Below, piece after piece: positions 10,962 to 22,322 of a DNA stretch of 64,000 nt. Origin of the DNA: Salvia splendens (lineage: Eukaryota; Streptophyta; Magnoliopsida; Lamiales; Lamiaceae). Position 1 is the stretch's first letter; each line of letters begins with the position of its first letter. Under the pieces are notes generated by a model. The model ran no database searches, was not told the DNA's origin, and worked only from the letters and a program-made list of their open reading frames with translations. The stretch lies in contig NC_056049.1 of NCBI RefSeq assembly GCF_004379255.2, forward strand, positions 3,534,001-3,598,000. The letters run 5' to 3'. The translations under genes and the position numbers were made by a program.

Positions 10962-13400
10962 TTCGACCTCAATTCAATCAAATTGGGGGAATAATGCAGC
11001 TTAACAAAATAAAAGAAAGTGAGAATTTAGGGATTTATGAGGAAGAACAAGACTTGGAGGTCAAGGTAGAGAGCAGAAAAAGGAGAAAAGAAACAATATT
11101 TAAGGGGAAGGGAAGAGGGTTGGGGCAGCCATGAATGAGTGGGGCAGCAATCAACAACAATAGCTGTACATAAACTGTGAAGAAGAAAGCGAGGCCCCAC
11201 TGCGGAATTGGAAATAACCGTGATTTTGTTGGTGGGGAAAAATCTCCGGTAATTACCATATGCTGCGCTGCTACAACCACCCAAAGGGGGTGAGACCATG
11301 ATGCATTAAATTCCCATGGAAGGAACTCAGCCGCCTCCATTGGATCACATGCGCCGCACGTGAGCTTTATCACTCTCTTCTCTCACTCCTTTTCTTTTCT
11401 ATTTTCTTTCTTTTTTATCGAACCAGCCTGGAAAATGTGTCTCTATCTACACAGGAATTCAATTTACAAACTAAACCTGCTCCTCTCCCAAATTTGCGGC
11501 GGCTCTTACAGATGGAGTGGTGGCGCCGCCATAATACTAAAAATTTAATCAGAAAAATTATAAATTTGAATTTATTTTATTTATTTGAAAAATTAGTTGA
11601 ATTTTTTTTTATAATTTTCCCCGGCAAAAAATCTAATTATATATACAATTTAATGTTTTTCAACCAGGGATTTTATATTCTTTATCAATAAACGACATTG
11701 ATATTCTATTCATGCATTATTTTTCAACTGCCATATCAATAGTATAATTTCACGAAAATATTTAGCCTTTGAAATGATTATAAATATATCGAAATTTTAT
11801 TATCATTGAATGACTTTTAAAATTATTAAACTGTACTAAAATATAATCAAATTCTTTATTAAACTGTACTAAAATTATTAAATAGGGCGATAAGTCATGA
11901 ATTCAAGGGGCATTAATATATATCCATGAATTAATAGTTCAAATCAATATTTAAATATAGGTTAATGCAGCTATTGTGCTTGTCGATCTTCCTGAATTTA
12001 ATCCCAATAATAAATTTTACTAATAAAGAGTGTTTGGTTTGAATATGAAATTTCTTTGACCAAACTGTAGTACTGTTTTTGTGCAAGTAGCAAATTAATA
12101 GTATATCTGGCCCAAAATTAATGGATGGGTGGGCCTAAATAATTATATTGTACTACTCTTTTATTGACTTATTATTTTCATAACTTATAGCAATTGGAGC
12201 TGATGCTTTCTCGGCTATGATATTATTCTATCTCAAACACAGCTATTTATTGAAATAATTGAATATTGTCATCAAATTAATATGTATGGGTGGAATTAAT
12301 ACATTTGGAATCCAATAAACGTGTATTTATTTATACTACTAATGTTTAAACTGCAAACGATACAATACCACTGACACAGTTGAGGGCAGCAGATAAAAAC
12401 AATGTTAAATGCAATTTATAAAACACTCATTTTATGTTGAGTATGTGCAATAGAATAGGGGGAAAAAATACTCCTATAAGTGTGATGTGAATCTTAAATT
12501 TGAAGTGGGCTGGGCCCTCACTAGGCATCTATTGTAGCCCAATTATTTGGGCTCGTGAGGAATGTACACATCATTTTTATATCAAAATTTTATCATCACT
12601 TTCTTATAAGTATAATATTATCATTTTGTCAATTCAGTTGGGAATTAACTTATTTGATGACTTATTTGTGAACATATAGACTTTTGGTATTCAATGCTTA
12701 TTCAATTTCCATGTTTCACAATGTCTTTCATTGTTTACCACACACTGAACTTATATTTTTTTATAATGTATATTTAATTATACATAATATTTGTCACAAT
12801 ATTTGAACCAATAAATTTGTTGTTACTTGATAAGCATCACGGCCAATATTTTAGAAACGAAATATATTGTTCACGTTCGTGATTAGATTTCGCATTTACT
12901 AAGCTATTGTATGGCGATGTCTCCATTATTGGGATATTCGTGAATATAGTACATCACATGCACCATTCTTCAATTAACTAGTTACACAAATTATTTATTC
13001 TTTATTGTTGATAGAAACTTAATAGTACTAGAATTCTATAATTAGTAGTAGTAACATTTATTTTGTTAACACGAATTGAAAATATGGGTCTCATTAAAAT
13101 TAGTTCAATCATTAAATCTGTAGGTTGCATACATAGCTAGTTAAGTACTCCTATTTTGTACTCTATTAACATAGTGCGATTAATTTTACACATGCTGTTT
13201 TTTCATTTGCAAATACGCAAGTATTTTAAGAGTAGTTGGTTTACAATCTACTACCCTATTGATTAAAATGTATGTAGTTGAGAAACACTGAATATTTAAT
13301 TGGTGATATTGCGTTGAAGTGAATGATGTGTTGTAAAGATGTTTGTTGTTTATGTTTATGGAAGTGGACCTCAATGAGAACAGAGCAATGGTGAAACCAT
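10962..13400. other. Intergenic region upstream of the GPI-protein gene
   Basis: 5' leader and promoter side of the minus-strand gene up to about 11400, with a G-box core CACGTG at 11357-11362 roughly 400 bp upstream of the ATG. From 11.5 to 13.4 kb the sequence is AT-rich. I see no gene, tRNA or intact transposon there. Confidence 0.6.
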
Positions 13401-13403
13401 TAA

Positions 13404-15412
13404 GAGCATCCACTACACGTCCCGCGCGTGGCTAGCGTTCCGTCCCGGAGGGACGGTTCCGCCGCGGGACGCGTTGCAACCCTCGTCCCGTCCCGTAGCC
13501 CGTCCCCAGCCCGTCCCGTAGCCCGCATCAGCGAGACAAGGGATGCGCCGGCCCGTCACGCGCCCGGGCGACGTGGCGCGCCCCCGATGCATGGGTGACG
13601 CCCACTCGCTGGCCCGCTAGTGGGCGTCGTCACGGATGACGCAATAATTCATTTTAAAAAAAAATTCGATTTTTTTTAAAAAAATCGAATTTTAATAAAA
13701 AAAAATTCAAACGGTAATGTTACCGTTAATTTTTTATTTTCTTTTTTTTTTAATTTTATTTATTTATTTACTCTATAAATAATCCTATTTCATACTCATT
13801 TCACACACAAACACACATCTATTCCTATCAAATCCTCTCTATCACTCCAATTTCCAACTTAAATCAACTCAAACAAATGGATCCTTTTGAGCAAATGCGT
13901 CAATTAATGGAACAATCACTTGAAGAAGATCGACGACGAGAGGCGAAGGAATCCGCGCCACCCCCACGACGCTCCCGGAAGTACATCAATCGGAACCGGG
14001 AGGAAGCCGCCGCACGGTTAGTGCGCGACTACTTCTGCGATAACCCGATTTGGGGAGGTACCTAATTTCGTGCCGTTTCCGCATGAGTAAACCGCTATTT
14101 CTCCACATAGCGAATATTTTGGCGGCCCGGGAAGAGTTCTTCCGAAAAGGGTTCGACGCGGTCGGCCGTCCCAGCCACACGACGCTGCAGAAATGTACTG
14201 CAGCCATCCGTCAGCTTGCGACTGGACAAACGGCCGACATATTCGACGAATACCTCCACATCGGAGACACCACTGGGCGCATGTGCTTGCTCAACTTCTG
14301 CAGAGGCGTCCGGGCAGCCTTCAGTGATGAATTTCTCCGGAGGCCAAGCACGGACGATTGTCAGTTCCTCCTCAACCTGCACGAACAAGTGCACGGATTC
14401 CCCGGGATGCTTGGCAGTGTCGATTGCATGCACTGGCAATGGAAGAATTGCCCGGTGGCTTGGAGGGGGTCCTACACGAACGGCCACAAAGGCACCCACC
14501 CAACCGTTGTACTCGAGGCCGTTGCCGACTACCGACTTTAGATCTGGCACGCGTACTTCGAGGTCCCTGGCTCGAACCAGTCCGATCTCTTTACCGAAGT
14601 TTTGGATGGTAAAGCGCCGGCCATCAACTTCGTCGCCAACAACCGGCTGTATAAAATGGGGTACTATCTCGCCGACGGCATCTACCCGAAGTGGCCGACC
14701 TTCGTGAAGACGTGCGGCAGGCTGCGAACCCAAAGCAGGCTCTTTTTGCGCAGAAGCAGGAGGCTGCACGCAAGGATGTGGGGAGGGCGTTCGGGGTTCT
14801 CCAAGCGCGCTTCAACATCATCAAAGCCCCGGCTCGTTCTTGGTTCATGGAGAGCATGGTCGACATCATGTATACGAGCATAATCTTGCACAACATGATT
14901 GTCCGAGACGAAGGACCCGATGCGGGAAATTGGTTCGACCCCGAATCTCCCGGAAGCTCAACCGCAAGTAGTCCGCCGCGAAGTGGAGCGCATCCGTCTA
15001 TACAAGAACGGTTGGCTATTCGGGTAAGGACACGCGACTCTAGCGCCCACACCCAACTCCAAGAGGATCTAATTGAGCACATTTGGGAAAACTTTGGCGG
15101 AGAAGATTAAATTATGTCATTTTTTATTTTTTTTAGAATTTTAATTATGTCTTTTTTCTTTTTTTTTTAAGTTTAAGTTGTAATGTTGTTTTAATTTAAT
15201 GAATTGTGTTTGTTTAAATTTAATTGGGTTGTAAAAAAAATAAAAAATGAAATTGAATGAATAGTAATTAAGGGACGGAATAAGGGACGGAGCGTTGCAG
15301 GTTCCGTCACTTAGTTAAGGAATGGAGGAAAAAAGGACAGCGGGGCCCTCAAATAGTGGTCAAATAGGAGTAGTAGTTAAGGGACGGTATAGAGACAGCG
15401 TAGTGGACGGTC
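13404..15412 (+). mobile_element. PIF/Harbinger element, transposase-only, inactive
   Basis: 2,009-bp element with a TAA target duplication (13401-13403 and 15413-15415). The terminal inverted repeats read GAGCATCCACTACACGTCCC at the left and, inverted, GACCGTCCACTACGCTG at the right. A GC-rich subterminal zone repeats CCGTCCCGTAGCCC. It contains a DDE transposase pseudogene and no Myb-like ORF1. A TATA-like CTATAAATA lies near 13772. Confidence 0.92.
13877..15110 (+). pseudogene. Harbinger (HARBI1-like) transposase, decayed
   Basis: Begins MDPFEQMRQLMEQ and carries the family blocks CTAAIRQLA, FDEYLHIGDTT, HGFPGMLGSVDCMHW, NFVANNRLYKMGYYLADGIYP and ILHNMIV. It is broken in four ways: a frameshift near 14050-14070, a TAG at 14539-14541 where the family has Trp, a second frameshift near 14706-14712, and Gly in place of the catalytic Glu in the block KDVxRAFGVLQARF. 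It cannot make an active enzyme. Confidence 0.9.
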
Positions 15413-15415
15413 TAA

Positions 15416-16441
15416 ATGCTTGTTACCACTTTCTTAAAAAAAAGGTAAGAAGAAGGTATCTGCCCCTTCAATAATTTTTACTTTCCCCCAAATCCAACAA
15501 TTTTCATGGGCTGCATATATATATGTTTATAAAAGATGAATGTACATAAAAAAAGTAATCACATCTCATAGCAACATACATACTATAGTTATGGTTGCAC
15601 ATACTAACAGTATGATGTATATGTAGGGGAAGAGTTGCATTGAATTTTTTGAATTAGTTAACAACAAAAATGTGTGGAATGGGCGACTGGGCTGGTCACA
15701 ACATAGGAATACAAGATAATGCATTAACCCAACTGCAAGAGACAGAATAGGCCACAATCTTGTACTAGTAAATAACCATAGAATTGTCACTTTCCCAAAC
15801 AGATATGGCTTGATTGGAGCATGCCTGAATTTAACCTCATTTCCTTCTCCAATAATGCCCTACTCCCCGGTTCACTTTCCTTCACATTTCTTAAAATTCG
15901 TGCCGAGTCAAAGTGGGACCTTCAATTCATGGACGAAGGGAGTACTAAATACTATTACCACCTTTTACGATTAGGAGTATTAGATGAATATAAATCTCTT
16001 TATTATTTTTATAACAAAATATCAGTGAAATACGTTTTAGTGGAACGTGGACCTACTACTATTTATAGTAAAACGTAAAATGGTATTCATATTAACAATT
16101 AAACCAAAATGACAAAATGGATTCATATTGTCGGATGGAGGAATAAAAATTAATGAATCTTAAGTAACATTAATCGTCTATACAAATACAATTACCAACT
16201 TAATTCTTTACATCTTAATAATGATTGAGGCAAAATGACCACATAACTAAATACACTTGAGCAAAAGAATGAATTAAAGCAATCTGTTGTTGTAATTAGG
16301 CCCAACGGCCGCCAACTTCCTTCCTTGGCTTGAGTCATCAGTCATCACCCATTCACAAATATCCAAATTTGTCAAAAAAAAGAAAGAAAAAAGAAATAGA
16401 CACAGAGATTGTACTAATAATTAAACATACATGGCACATAA
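15416..16441. other. Intergenic region with MITE fragments
   Basis: No gene. An 80-bp truncated Stowaway (about 15863-15942, TACTCCCCGG to GACGAAGGGAGTA) is followed by a second diverged half to about 16145. The remainder up to the S40 stop codon is 3' flank. Confidence 0.6.
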
Positions 16442-17020
16442 TTAGCCATCGAACCCGGTCTGGCTCCACACCGCATCTCGGACCCGGCTCAAATCCCGGC
16501 CCTTGAGCGTCCTCCCGACTCCCTCAAACACCGAGTTCCGACTCCGAGAGTGCTCGCGCTCCAGGTATACGTGCGGGGGAACCATCTCGGGATCGTCCAA
16601 CCCGTCGTCCGAATCATGCGACGACTCGACCGAGTCCACCCGGTAAATCTTTGACCATTCTGGAACGTTGACCGGCGCCGACGTGGCCATGCCACGTGGC
16701 GACCCCGCCACGTCACCCTGCGTCCGGAACTGGGGGCGGACGATCCTCCGCGACGCGGCGCCTCCGGGCTCGTCGAACGCCAACGACAGGCCACCGAGCT
16801 GGCCGTTCCCGGAATGCCGCGAGCAGAGGAAGCTCCCATTGCCTGCGGCGGAGGCGCGTGAGACCCACTCTCCGTTTGCTGCGGCGGCAGCGCCGTCGGT
16901 CACCGACCAGACGTCTTCTTCTCTCAGCTCCGATGCAGAGCTCGCCGCCGCCTCGCCACTGAAACTTCCTAAATAGCGTTCGCTGCGGCTGGTGGTCAAT
17001 TTCCGACCACCCTTTGCCAT
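16442..17020 (-). CDS. Senescence regulator S40-family protein (DUF584)
   Basis: Single-exon gene of 192 codons plus stop. The C-terminal family signature is clear: VPPHVYLEREHSRS followed by GVGRTLKGRDLSRVRDAVWSQTGF. An N-terminal SERYLG block and a long Ala/Ser/Gly-rich linker precede it. S40 proteins are small, nuclear in the cases studied, and linked to leaf senescence and stress responses; their molecular activity is not settled. It has no introns, as is usual for the family, and its coding sequence is GC-rich compared with its flanks. The start is the first Met, in MAKGGRKL. It sits between the GPI-protein gene and the CDPK, an order I recall from Arabidopsis. Confidence 0.92.
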   Translation of the reverse strand: MAKGGRKLTTSRSERYLGSFSGEAAASSASELREEDVWSVTDGAAAAANGEWVSRASAAGNGSFLCSRHSGNGQLGGLSLAFDEPGGAASRRIVRPQFRTQGDVAGSPRGMATSAPVNVPEWSKIYRVDSVESSHDSDDGLDDPEMVPPHVYLEREHSRSRNSVFEGVGRTLKGRDLSRVRDAVWSQTGFDG

Positions 17021-18202
17021 TGAATTCCTAGTAATTCTGTTTTTCTATGATGCAATGGAGCTCTGGCTGCCGGCAATTTGGTTTACCGGCGGCCGGAAAA
17101 AAAAAATTTAAAATAAAAAGAAAGAAAATTAAAGTGATAATTAAAAGGTAAAAAAATGTGGATACGTAGGTAATAATTGAGCATGTACACAAAACTCAAC
17201 TGCGATGGGTGTATATATAACGAAATTCGTAACGGGGGAGGTGGGGCCCAGCCGTTCATTTCATTTGAATCTGGGTTTCATTTTGTCTGAATTTGATGAA
17301 TACCGCAAAGCAGACAAAGGGAAGCATGAAGATGGCAAGGAAACTGTAAAATCCAAGAGCGCGTGTTATTTGAATGTAGACACAATTGAAATGAATAATC
17401 TCATAATTAATCACATCGTTTTCAAGAGCATTACTACTTTTATCTTTCTTTCGCTTCGTAGCATTCAAAATCAATTTGTTTCTTTCACTTATAAATCAGC
17501 CCACTATATTGAAATTTTAAACTCTAATTATCAATTTGTTTCTTTCACTTATAAATCAGCCCACTAATATTGAAATCTTAAACTCTAATTATTCCAATAC
17601 TAGTACGTATAACAAAAACTTTCTATGACCATGTGATATATATCAACAGCATATTAAATTATTTATTTGTATACGCAATTATATATAGATATAAGTGCCC
17701 ATGAAGTTGTATGAAACAATATTACTATACACATAATATACATACAAATAGAGCGTCGACATTTGTCTGAAATATTTATAATTGATTTTGATTTTATATA
17801 AGCGTATACGATCTGAAATCCGAACATTTAGAATAAGAGTTAAAAATTTAAATTCAATAAAATTATAATACTCCGTAATACAATTAACCCGCTACTCTAG
17901 TAGATTTTATCCAAAATCTGTTCAGCTGATCCGAATGACATTTCTACTTATTAGTCTAGAGCCGAACATATAAGAATATTTTATAAAAATGTGGGTCCCA
18001 CATGGCACATGTCACCATCTTTGCCACGTCCGCTTGGCATGACCTTGCAAGAAGTTTGGAGATGTGACCGTAACCAAAAAAAATATTAATACTCCTACTA
18101 TATTTTGAAGGAATTCGACTGTGGTCGTTCTTGAGTATATACGGCAAAAAAACTGTACCAATCCTTTTTTTTGGATCATAACATACATTTTAAAAAATAT
18201 TA
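17021..18202. other. Intergenic region, S40 promoter side
   Basis: Promoter side of the S40 gene, then AT-rich DNA. A 60-bp tandem duplication at 17471-17591 is listed separately. Nothing else was recognised. Confidence 0.6.
17471..17591. repeat. 60-bp tandem duplication
   Basis: TCAATTTGTTTCTTTCACTT starts both copies (17471-17530 and 17531-17591). The copies differ by one inserted A and one base change, so the duplication is recent. Confidence 0.92.
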
Positions 18203-18459
18203 TTTCCTCCTTCCACAAAAAGTCCAACTTTGATTCAATGCAAATTTTATAAAAAATGAAGGAAAGTGGTTGAAAAAGTTTGTGACATGTGGTCCAATAT
18301 TTATATAAGTATTAGTTTTATAGTAATAGCTAATGAGTGTAATAAGTTAGTGAAAAGTAGACTCCACTAATCAAATATAACAAAATAAAAAAAATGAGAC
18401 ATTAAGTTATGGACTGACCGAAATGACAATTGTGGACATTATTTCATGGATGGAGAGAG
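18203..18459. mobile_element. Diverged Stowaway MITE
   Basis: Left end TTTCCTCCTTCC, right end TGGATGGAGAGAG followed by TA; about 257 bp. The inner sequence (AAGTCCAACTTTG, TGTGGTCC) matches the other Stowaway copies here. Confidence 0.7.
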
Positions 18460-18979
18460 TAATAGAAGACTGGTTTGACTCAAAATTATTAGTGAGATTA
18501 CCTAAACGAATTGGTAATGAAATTTTAAATTAATTTTTGAATGTGTACGTTTCTTTTTTGAATATTTGTTTCTTTTGTTTGGAGAGTCAAGTGAGAGAGA
18601 TGCAAAATCCAAGTAAATAAATTGTCCCCTATTTTTGAAGCGAGCTATGGTGTTGCTCTAATAATGTGAAAAACTCAATAAAAGAAAAGAATCTCGTGGT
18701 TTTGCTCGTGTGCAGAGCAGTACAAGAAGAGCAAGGTGGAGTCGCTTTCTATAGGCTTATTGGATGGCCGTGAATAGAGTTGGTGGGACCAGAAAATTAC
18801 TTGTCGTCTTGGAAAAATAACAGAAAACGTCAAACGATTTTACATCGGTTCATTATATCTGTTCGATTACTGCATATGTTAATGACGAGGTTATTTAGTT
18901 ATAATAAAAATGTTAATGATGAGGTTGATTGTTATTGTTCGTTGCCTATAATTTTGGAAATGTTTGATCACATGCAATA
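18460..18979. other. Intergenic stretch without recognised features
   Basis: I see no gene or complete repeat in this AT-rich stretch. Confidence 0.5.
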
Positions 18980-18987
18980 CATGGACC

Positions 18988-19204
18988 CAGGGGCGGACGC
19001 AGAAATATATAATGATAGGGGCTGAGATTTTTAAATTTTGTTTTAAAGTATATTTTTGAGTAATTTAGATAATTTGTAGGGGCTTTTACATTATAATTTA
19101 CACTAAATTTGAAGAAATTTTAAAAATAATTAATAGAAAAAAACTGTAAAAAATATTCATTGAGGGCTTAAGCCCCACCCCCAGTACACATGGGTCCGCC
19201 CATG
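18988..19204. mobile_element. hAT-type MITE with perfect 8-bp target duplication
   Basis: 217 bp, left end CAGGGGCGGACGCAG, right end (inverted) CATGGGCGGACCCA. It is flanked by the 8-bp duplication CATGGACC at 18980-18987 and 19205-19212, the length expected for hAT. It has no coding capacity. Confidence 0.9.
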
Positions 19205-19212
19205 CATGGACC

Positions 19213-20296
19213 GCGCTTTCATTATTTTTGGATTTTTGTATGTCTGAAATTATTGTCATCATTTAATGATAAACATCACAAGTTACAGATAAAAATATGA
19301 ATCATATGATATTGACTCGTAATTGAATCCCATATATGTTGAGCGCATTTAATTACAAATAGATAGAAACCATTCTGCATATAACTTCACATCTTTGATA
19401 TCCGCGTGTATGTTTTTTTTTATAATCAAAAGGCTCAATCGAGAAAACGGTGAGCAAGCAAACCAAAACAACTTAGTCCAAAGTACCAGAAGCCTAATGT
19501 CAACGCAAAACTTACAACCAACCAAATAAAGACACATATACCTCAATAGAAGCACACAAAACACGCAACAAACTCAAACCACAAGCAAGCCCATACAACA
19601 ATTAAAGCACAAAACAACAAACCGGATGCAAGAAGGTCACCTCTTCAATGATCTCTGATTCCATTCTTGGTCCTAAACTTGTAACCCGATCATCTTCTAA
19701 TCTTGACCAGCTCCTCATACATTTGGACCAGCTCCACGTGTACGTTAATCTAATGTATGTTGGAAATATTTACAAAAATTTTAATTTTCCAAATATTACA
19801 ACAAATGGCATTAGAGACATTGATGTAAATATTTCAAATTTGTCAAAGCCCAAACTTTGATTTTTCGAATTTGAATGAAGATTTCAAATGGTGGAAATTT
19901 GAAAATGTGAGAATTTTAACTGCAACATTTTGCTACCTTTTTTGTACAATCTAAAAATAAGCTAAAAAAATAGTAAAAATTACAAATTGAGTTATGCACA
20001 AAATCATCCCAACTGCCAAGCTCTTGAAGTTGCATCTTGTTTATTCTTTATTCGGTAAGGAATCTCTCTTAATTGTTTGTTACTGCTTATTTCACAATAG
20101 TGAAATCTAACACAGTAATTTTTATATGAATTCAATTTATTATATTTTGAAATTTATTTACGAATTAAATTGGTAGGGATAACTAAATTTATATTTTAAA
20201 CATATCTTCCATTAGGGAAATGAACGGAACAAAAGTCTATTAAAAATAGAAGGATTTTAATTTTTATGAACGGATTAAAATGAAAAATAAAATTAT
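19213..20296. other. Intergenic stretch
   Basis: No supportable gene. On the minus strand 19350-19630 has an open but unsupported frame ending in an A-rich/T-rich junction. It may be a decayed LINE 3' end, which I cannot confirm. Confidence 0.45.
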
Positions 20297-20299
20297 TTA

Positions 20300-22319
20300 G
20301 GCTATCCACATGGCGCCTAGCGCACCGCCTAGCCGAGCGCCGGCGCTAGGCGGTCGCTAGGCGAACCATTGCAGCCTCCGAAAACCGCCGAGCGGTTTTT
20401 CGGAATTAAAAATCGCCTAGCGCTAGGCGGTCGACGGGCGCTGGGCGATCCGCTCGGCGCCATTGCAGCGTCGGGATCGCCCAGCGCATCGCCCAACGTT
20501 TTTTTTTTAAAAAAAATTTTCCCGACACTATATATACGCGATTTGCACTTCATTTTCATTCGCACCACTTGTATTAACGAGTACTCTCTCTATCTTAATT
20601 TCTATACAAGATCAACACCGAGAAATGAGTAACGCGGGTGATGGTAGTGGAGGTAGTGGGGGGGACGCAGAGGAGTACGAACGTAGAATGGCCGAAGCGT
20701 TTGAGGCATATACCAACCGCGGGATAGACCAATGGATGCAAAGAGCCTTGCAGCCGGCGGTACCTCGACCTCGGCCAGTTGTCCATCGCCGACAAGCGAT
20801 TGATCGTGATCACGTAGCTGCACATCAGCGCCTATACGAAGACTACTTCGCAGAGGAGCCGCGGTTCAACGCCAACATTTTCAGGCGACGTTTTAGGATG
20901 AGCAGAGCCATGTTTATGCGTATTGTAAACGCCTTGAAGCAGCGATATCTGTATTTCCGCTTCAGGCACGATGCTGCTGGCAAACCCGGCCACACACCAA
21001 TTCAAAAGTGCACTGCGGCAATCCGACAGTTGGCTTACGGCGGCGCGGCAGACATGTGGGACGAGTACCTCCACATCGGTGAGACGACTTCTCTGGAATG
21101 TTTGAAGTATTTCTGTCAAGCCGTGATTGAAGTATTCGGTGATCAGTATCTCCGCAAGCCTACCCGCGAAGATTGCCGGGATCTGCTGAGGATGCATGGG
21201 GAGCAGCATGGGTTCCCGGGATGTTAGGCAGCATAGATTGTATGCATTGGGAGTGGAGGAACTGTCCCGCTGCCTGGAAGGGGTTCTACACGACCGGCTA
21301 CAAGGGAAAGAATCCCACGATGATCCTCGAGGCAGTAGCTGATTACCGGCTGTGGATTTGGCATGCGTATTTTGGGATAGCCGGTTCGAACAACGACCTA
21401 AACGTCCTCAACTCGTCGCCCCTATTCAACGAGCAGTGCCAGGGCGTCGGTCCGGCCATCAGTTTTGTCGCCAACGGCAACCGGCATGATATGGGCTACT
21501 ACTTGGCGGATGAGATATACCCTAGGTGGCCCGTCTTTGTGAAGACGATCCGATGCCCAGGAGATGAGAAGAAGGCCTACTTTGCGGCACGGCAGGAGTC
21601 CGCGCGCAAGGACGTGGAGCGCGCATTTGGTGTGCTCCAGGCTCGATGGGCGGCGGTTAGGGGTCCAACGCGTTTGTGGCACGTCGACTGCATTGCTGAT
21701 ATAATGTACGCCTGTATTATCTTGCACAACATGATTGTCGAAGATGAAGGTGTACAACTGACGGATTGGGCCAACGAAGATAATGAAGTCGGTCCAAGCC
21801 ACGGCGTGGCCGTCCCCAACGCACGGAGTGGGGTACCTCACGATGAAGCCGGCCTCCTCCAAGCACATGCCGACATGCGTCAAACGGAAGCTCATATTCG
21901 ACTCCAAAAGGATTTAATTGAAGAGTTATGGGCGCGGAGGACTGCTCGGAGTTAGTTTTTTTTATTTATGTAATTTTGTAAATTGTACTTTTTTTAATGT
22001 AATTTTTATTATTAATGTACTTTTTTAAAATTTTAGTACTTTTTTAAATTTATTGTACTTTTTTAATTTTTTGTATTTTTTTTAAAGTAAAATTGTATTA
22101 TTAATGTTTCCCGTATATGTCTCGTAAATTAAATTCCGTATATTGTGTTATTTAGTGATGTGGCTATTGATGTGGCTGGGCTATTTATGATATGGCTGGG
22201 CTATGGCTGGGCTATTTCTGATGTGGCAGGAGGATTTTTAGTATTGATAACGTGGCAGGAGGAGTTTGTGGCTGGGATATGGCTGAGTTATTGCTGGGCT
22301 ATTGCCACTGTGGACACCC
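20300..22319 (+). mobile_element. PIF/Harbinger element, transposase-only, nearly intact
   Basis: 2,020 bp with a TTA target duplication (20297-20299 and 22320-22322). Terminal repeats are GGCTATCCACATGGCG at the left and, inverted, GGGTGTCCACAGTGGC at the right. Subterminal DNA on the left repeats CGCCTAGCG/CGCTAGGCG palindromes, and on the right repeats GGCTGGGCTAT. A TATATATA box at about 20528-20535 lies 90 bp before the ORF. No Myb-like ORF1 is present. Confidence 0.93.
20625..21955 (+). pseudogene. Harbinger transposase with one frameshift
   Basis: Two abutting frames (20625-21227 and the frame ending 21955) together cover a full HARBI1-like transposase. The break is at HGFPG, where the sequence has one C fewer (TTCCCGGGATG) than the sister element at 14398-14409 (TTCCCCGGGATG), so a single-base loss explains it. 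Catalytic positions look intact: Asp in GSIDCMHWEW, Asp in GSNNDLNVL, and Glu in KDVERAFGVLQARW. The element is therefore one base from an apparently complete ORF. A sequencing or assembly error is possible. Confidence 0.88.
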
Positions 22320-22322
22320 TTA

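Noticed and set aside
11035..11373. Start of the GPI-protein gene at the ATG at 11340
   Set aside because: That frame cannot be spliced in phase to exon 2, whereas the ATG at 10961 gives a signal peptide, a GTGAGA donor and the right phase.
19349..19564. 71-residue minus-strand frame as a LINE reverse-transcriptase remnant
   Set aside because: Hydrophobic composition only, with no recognisable catalytic block; left as an unsupported possibility.
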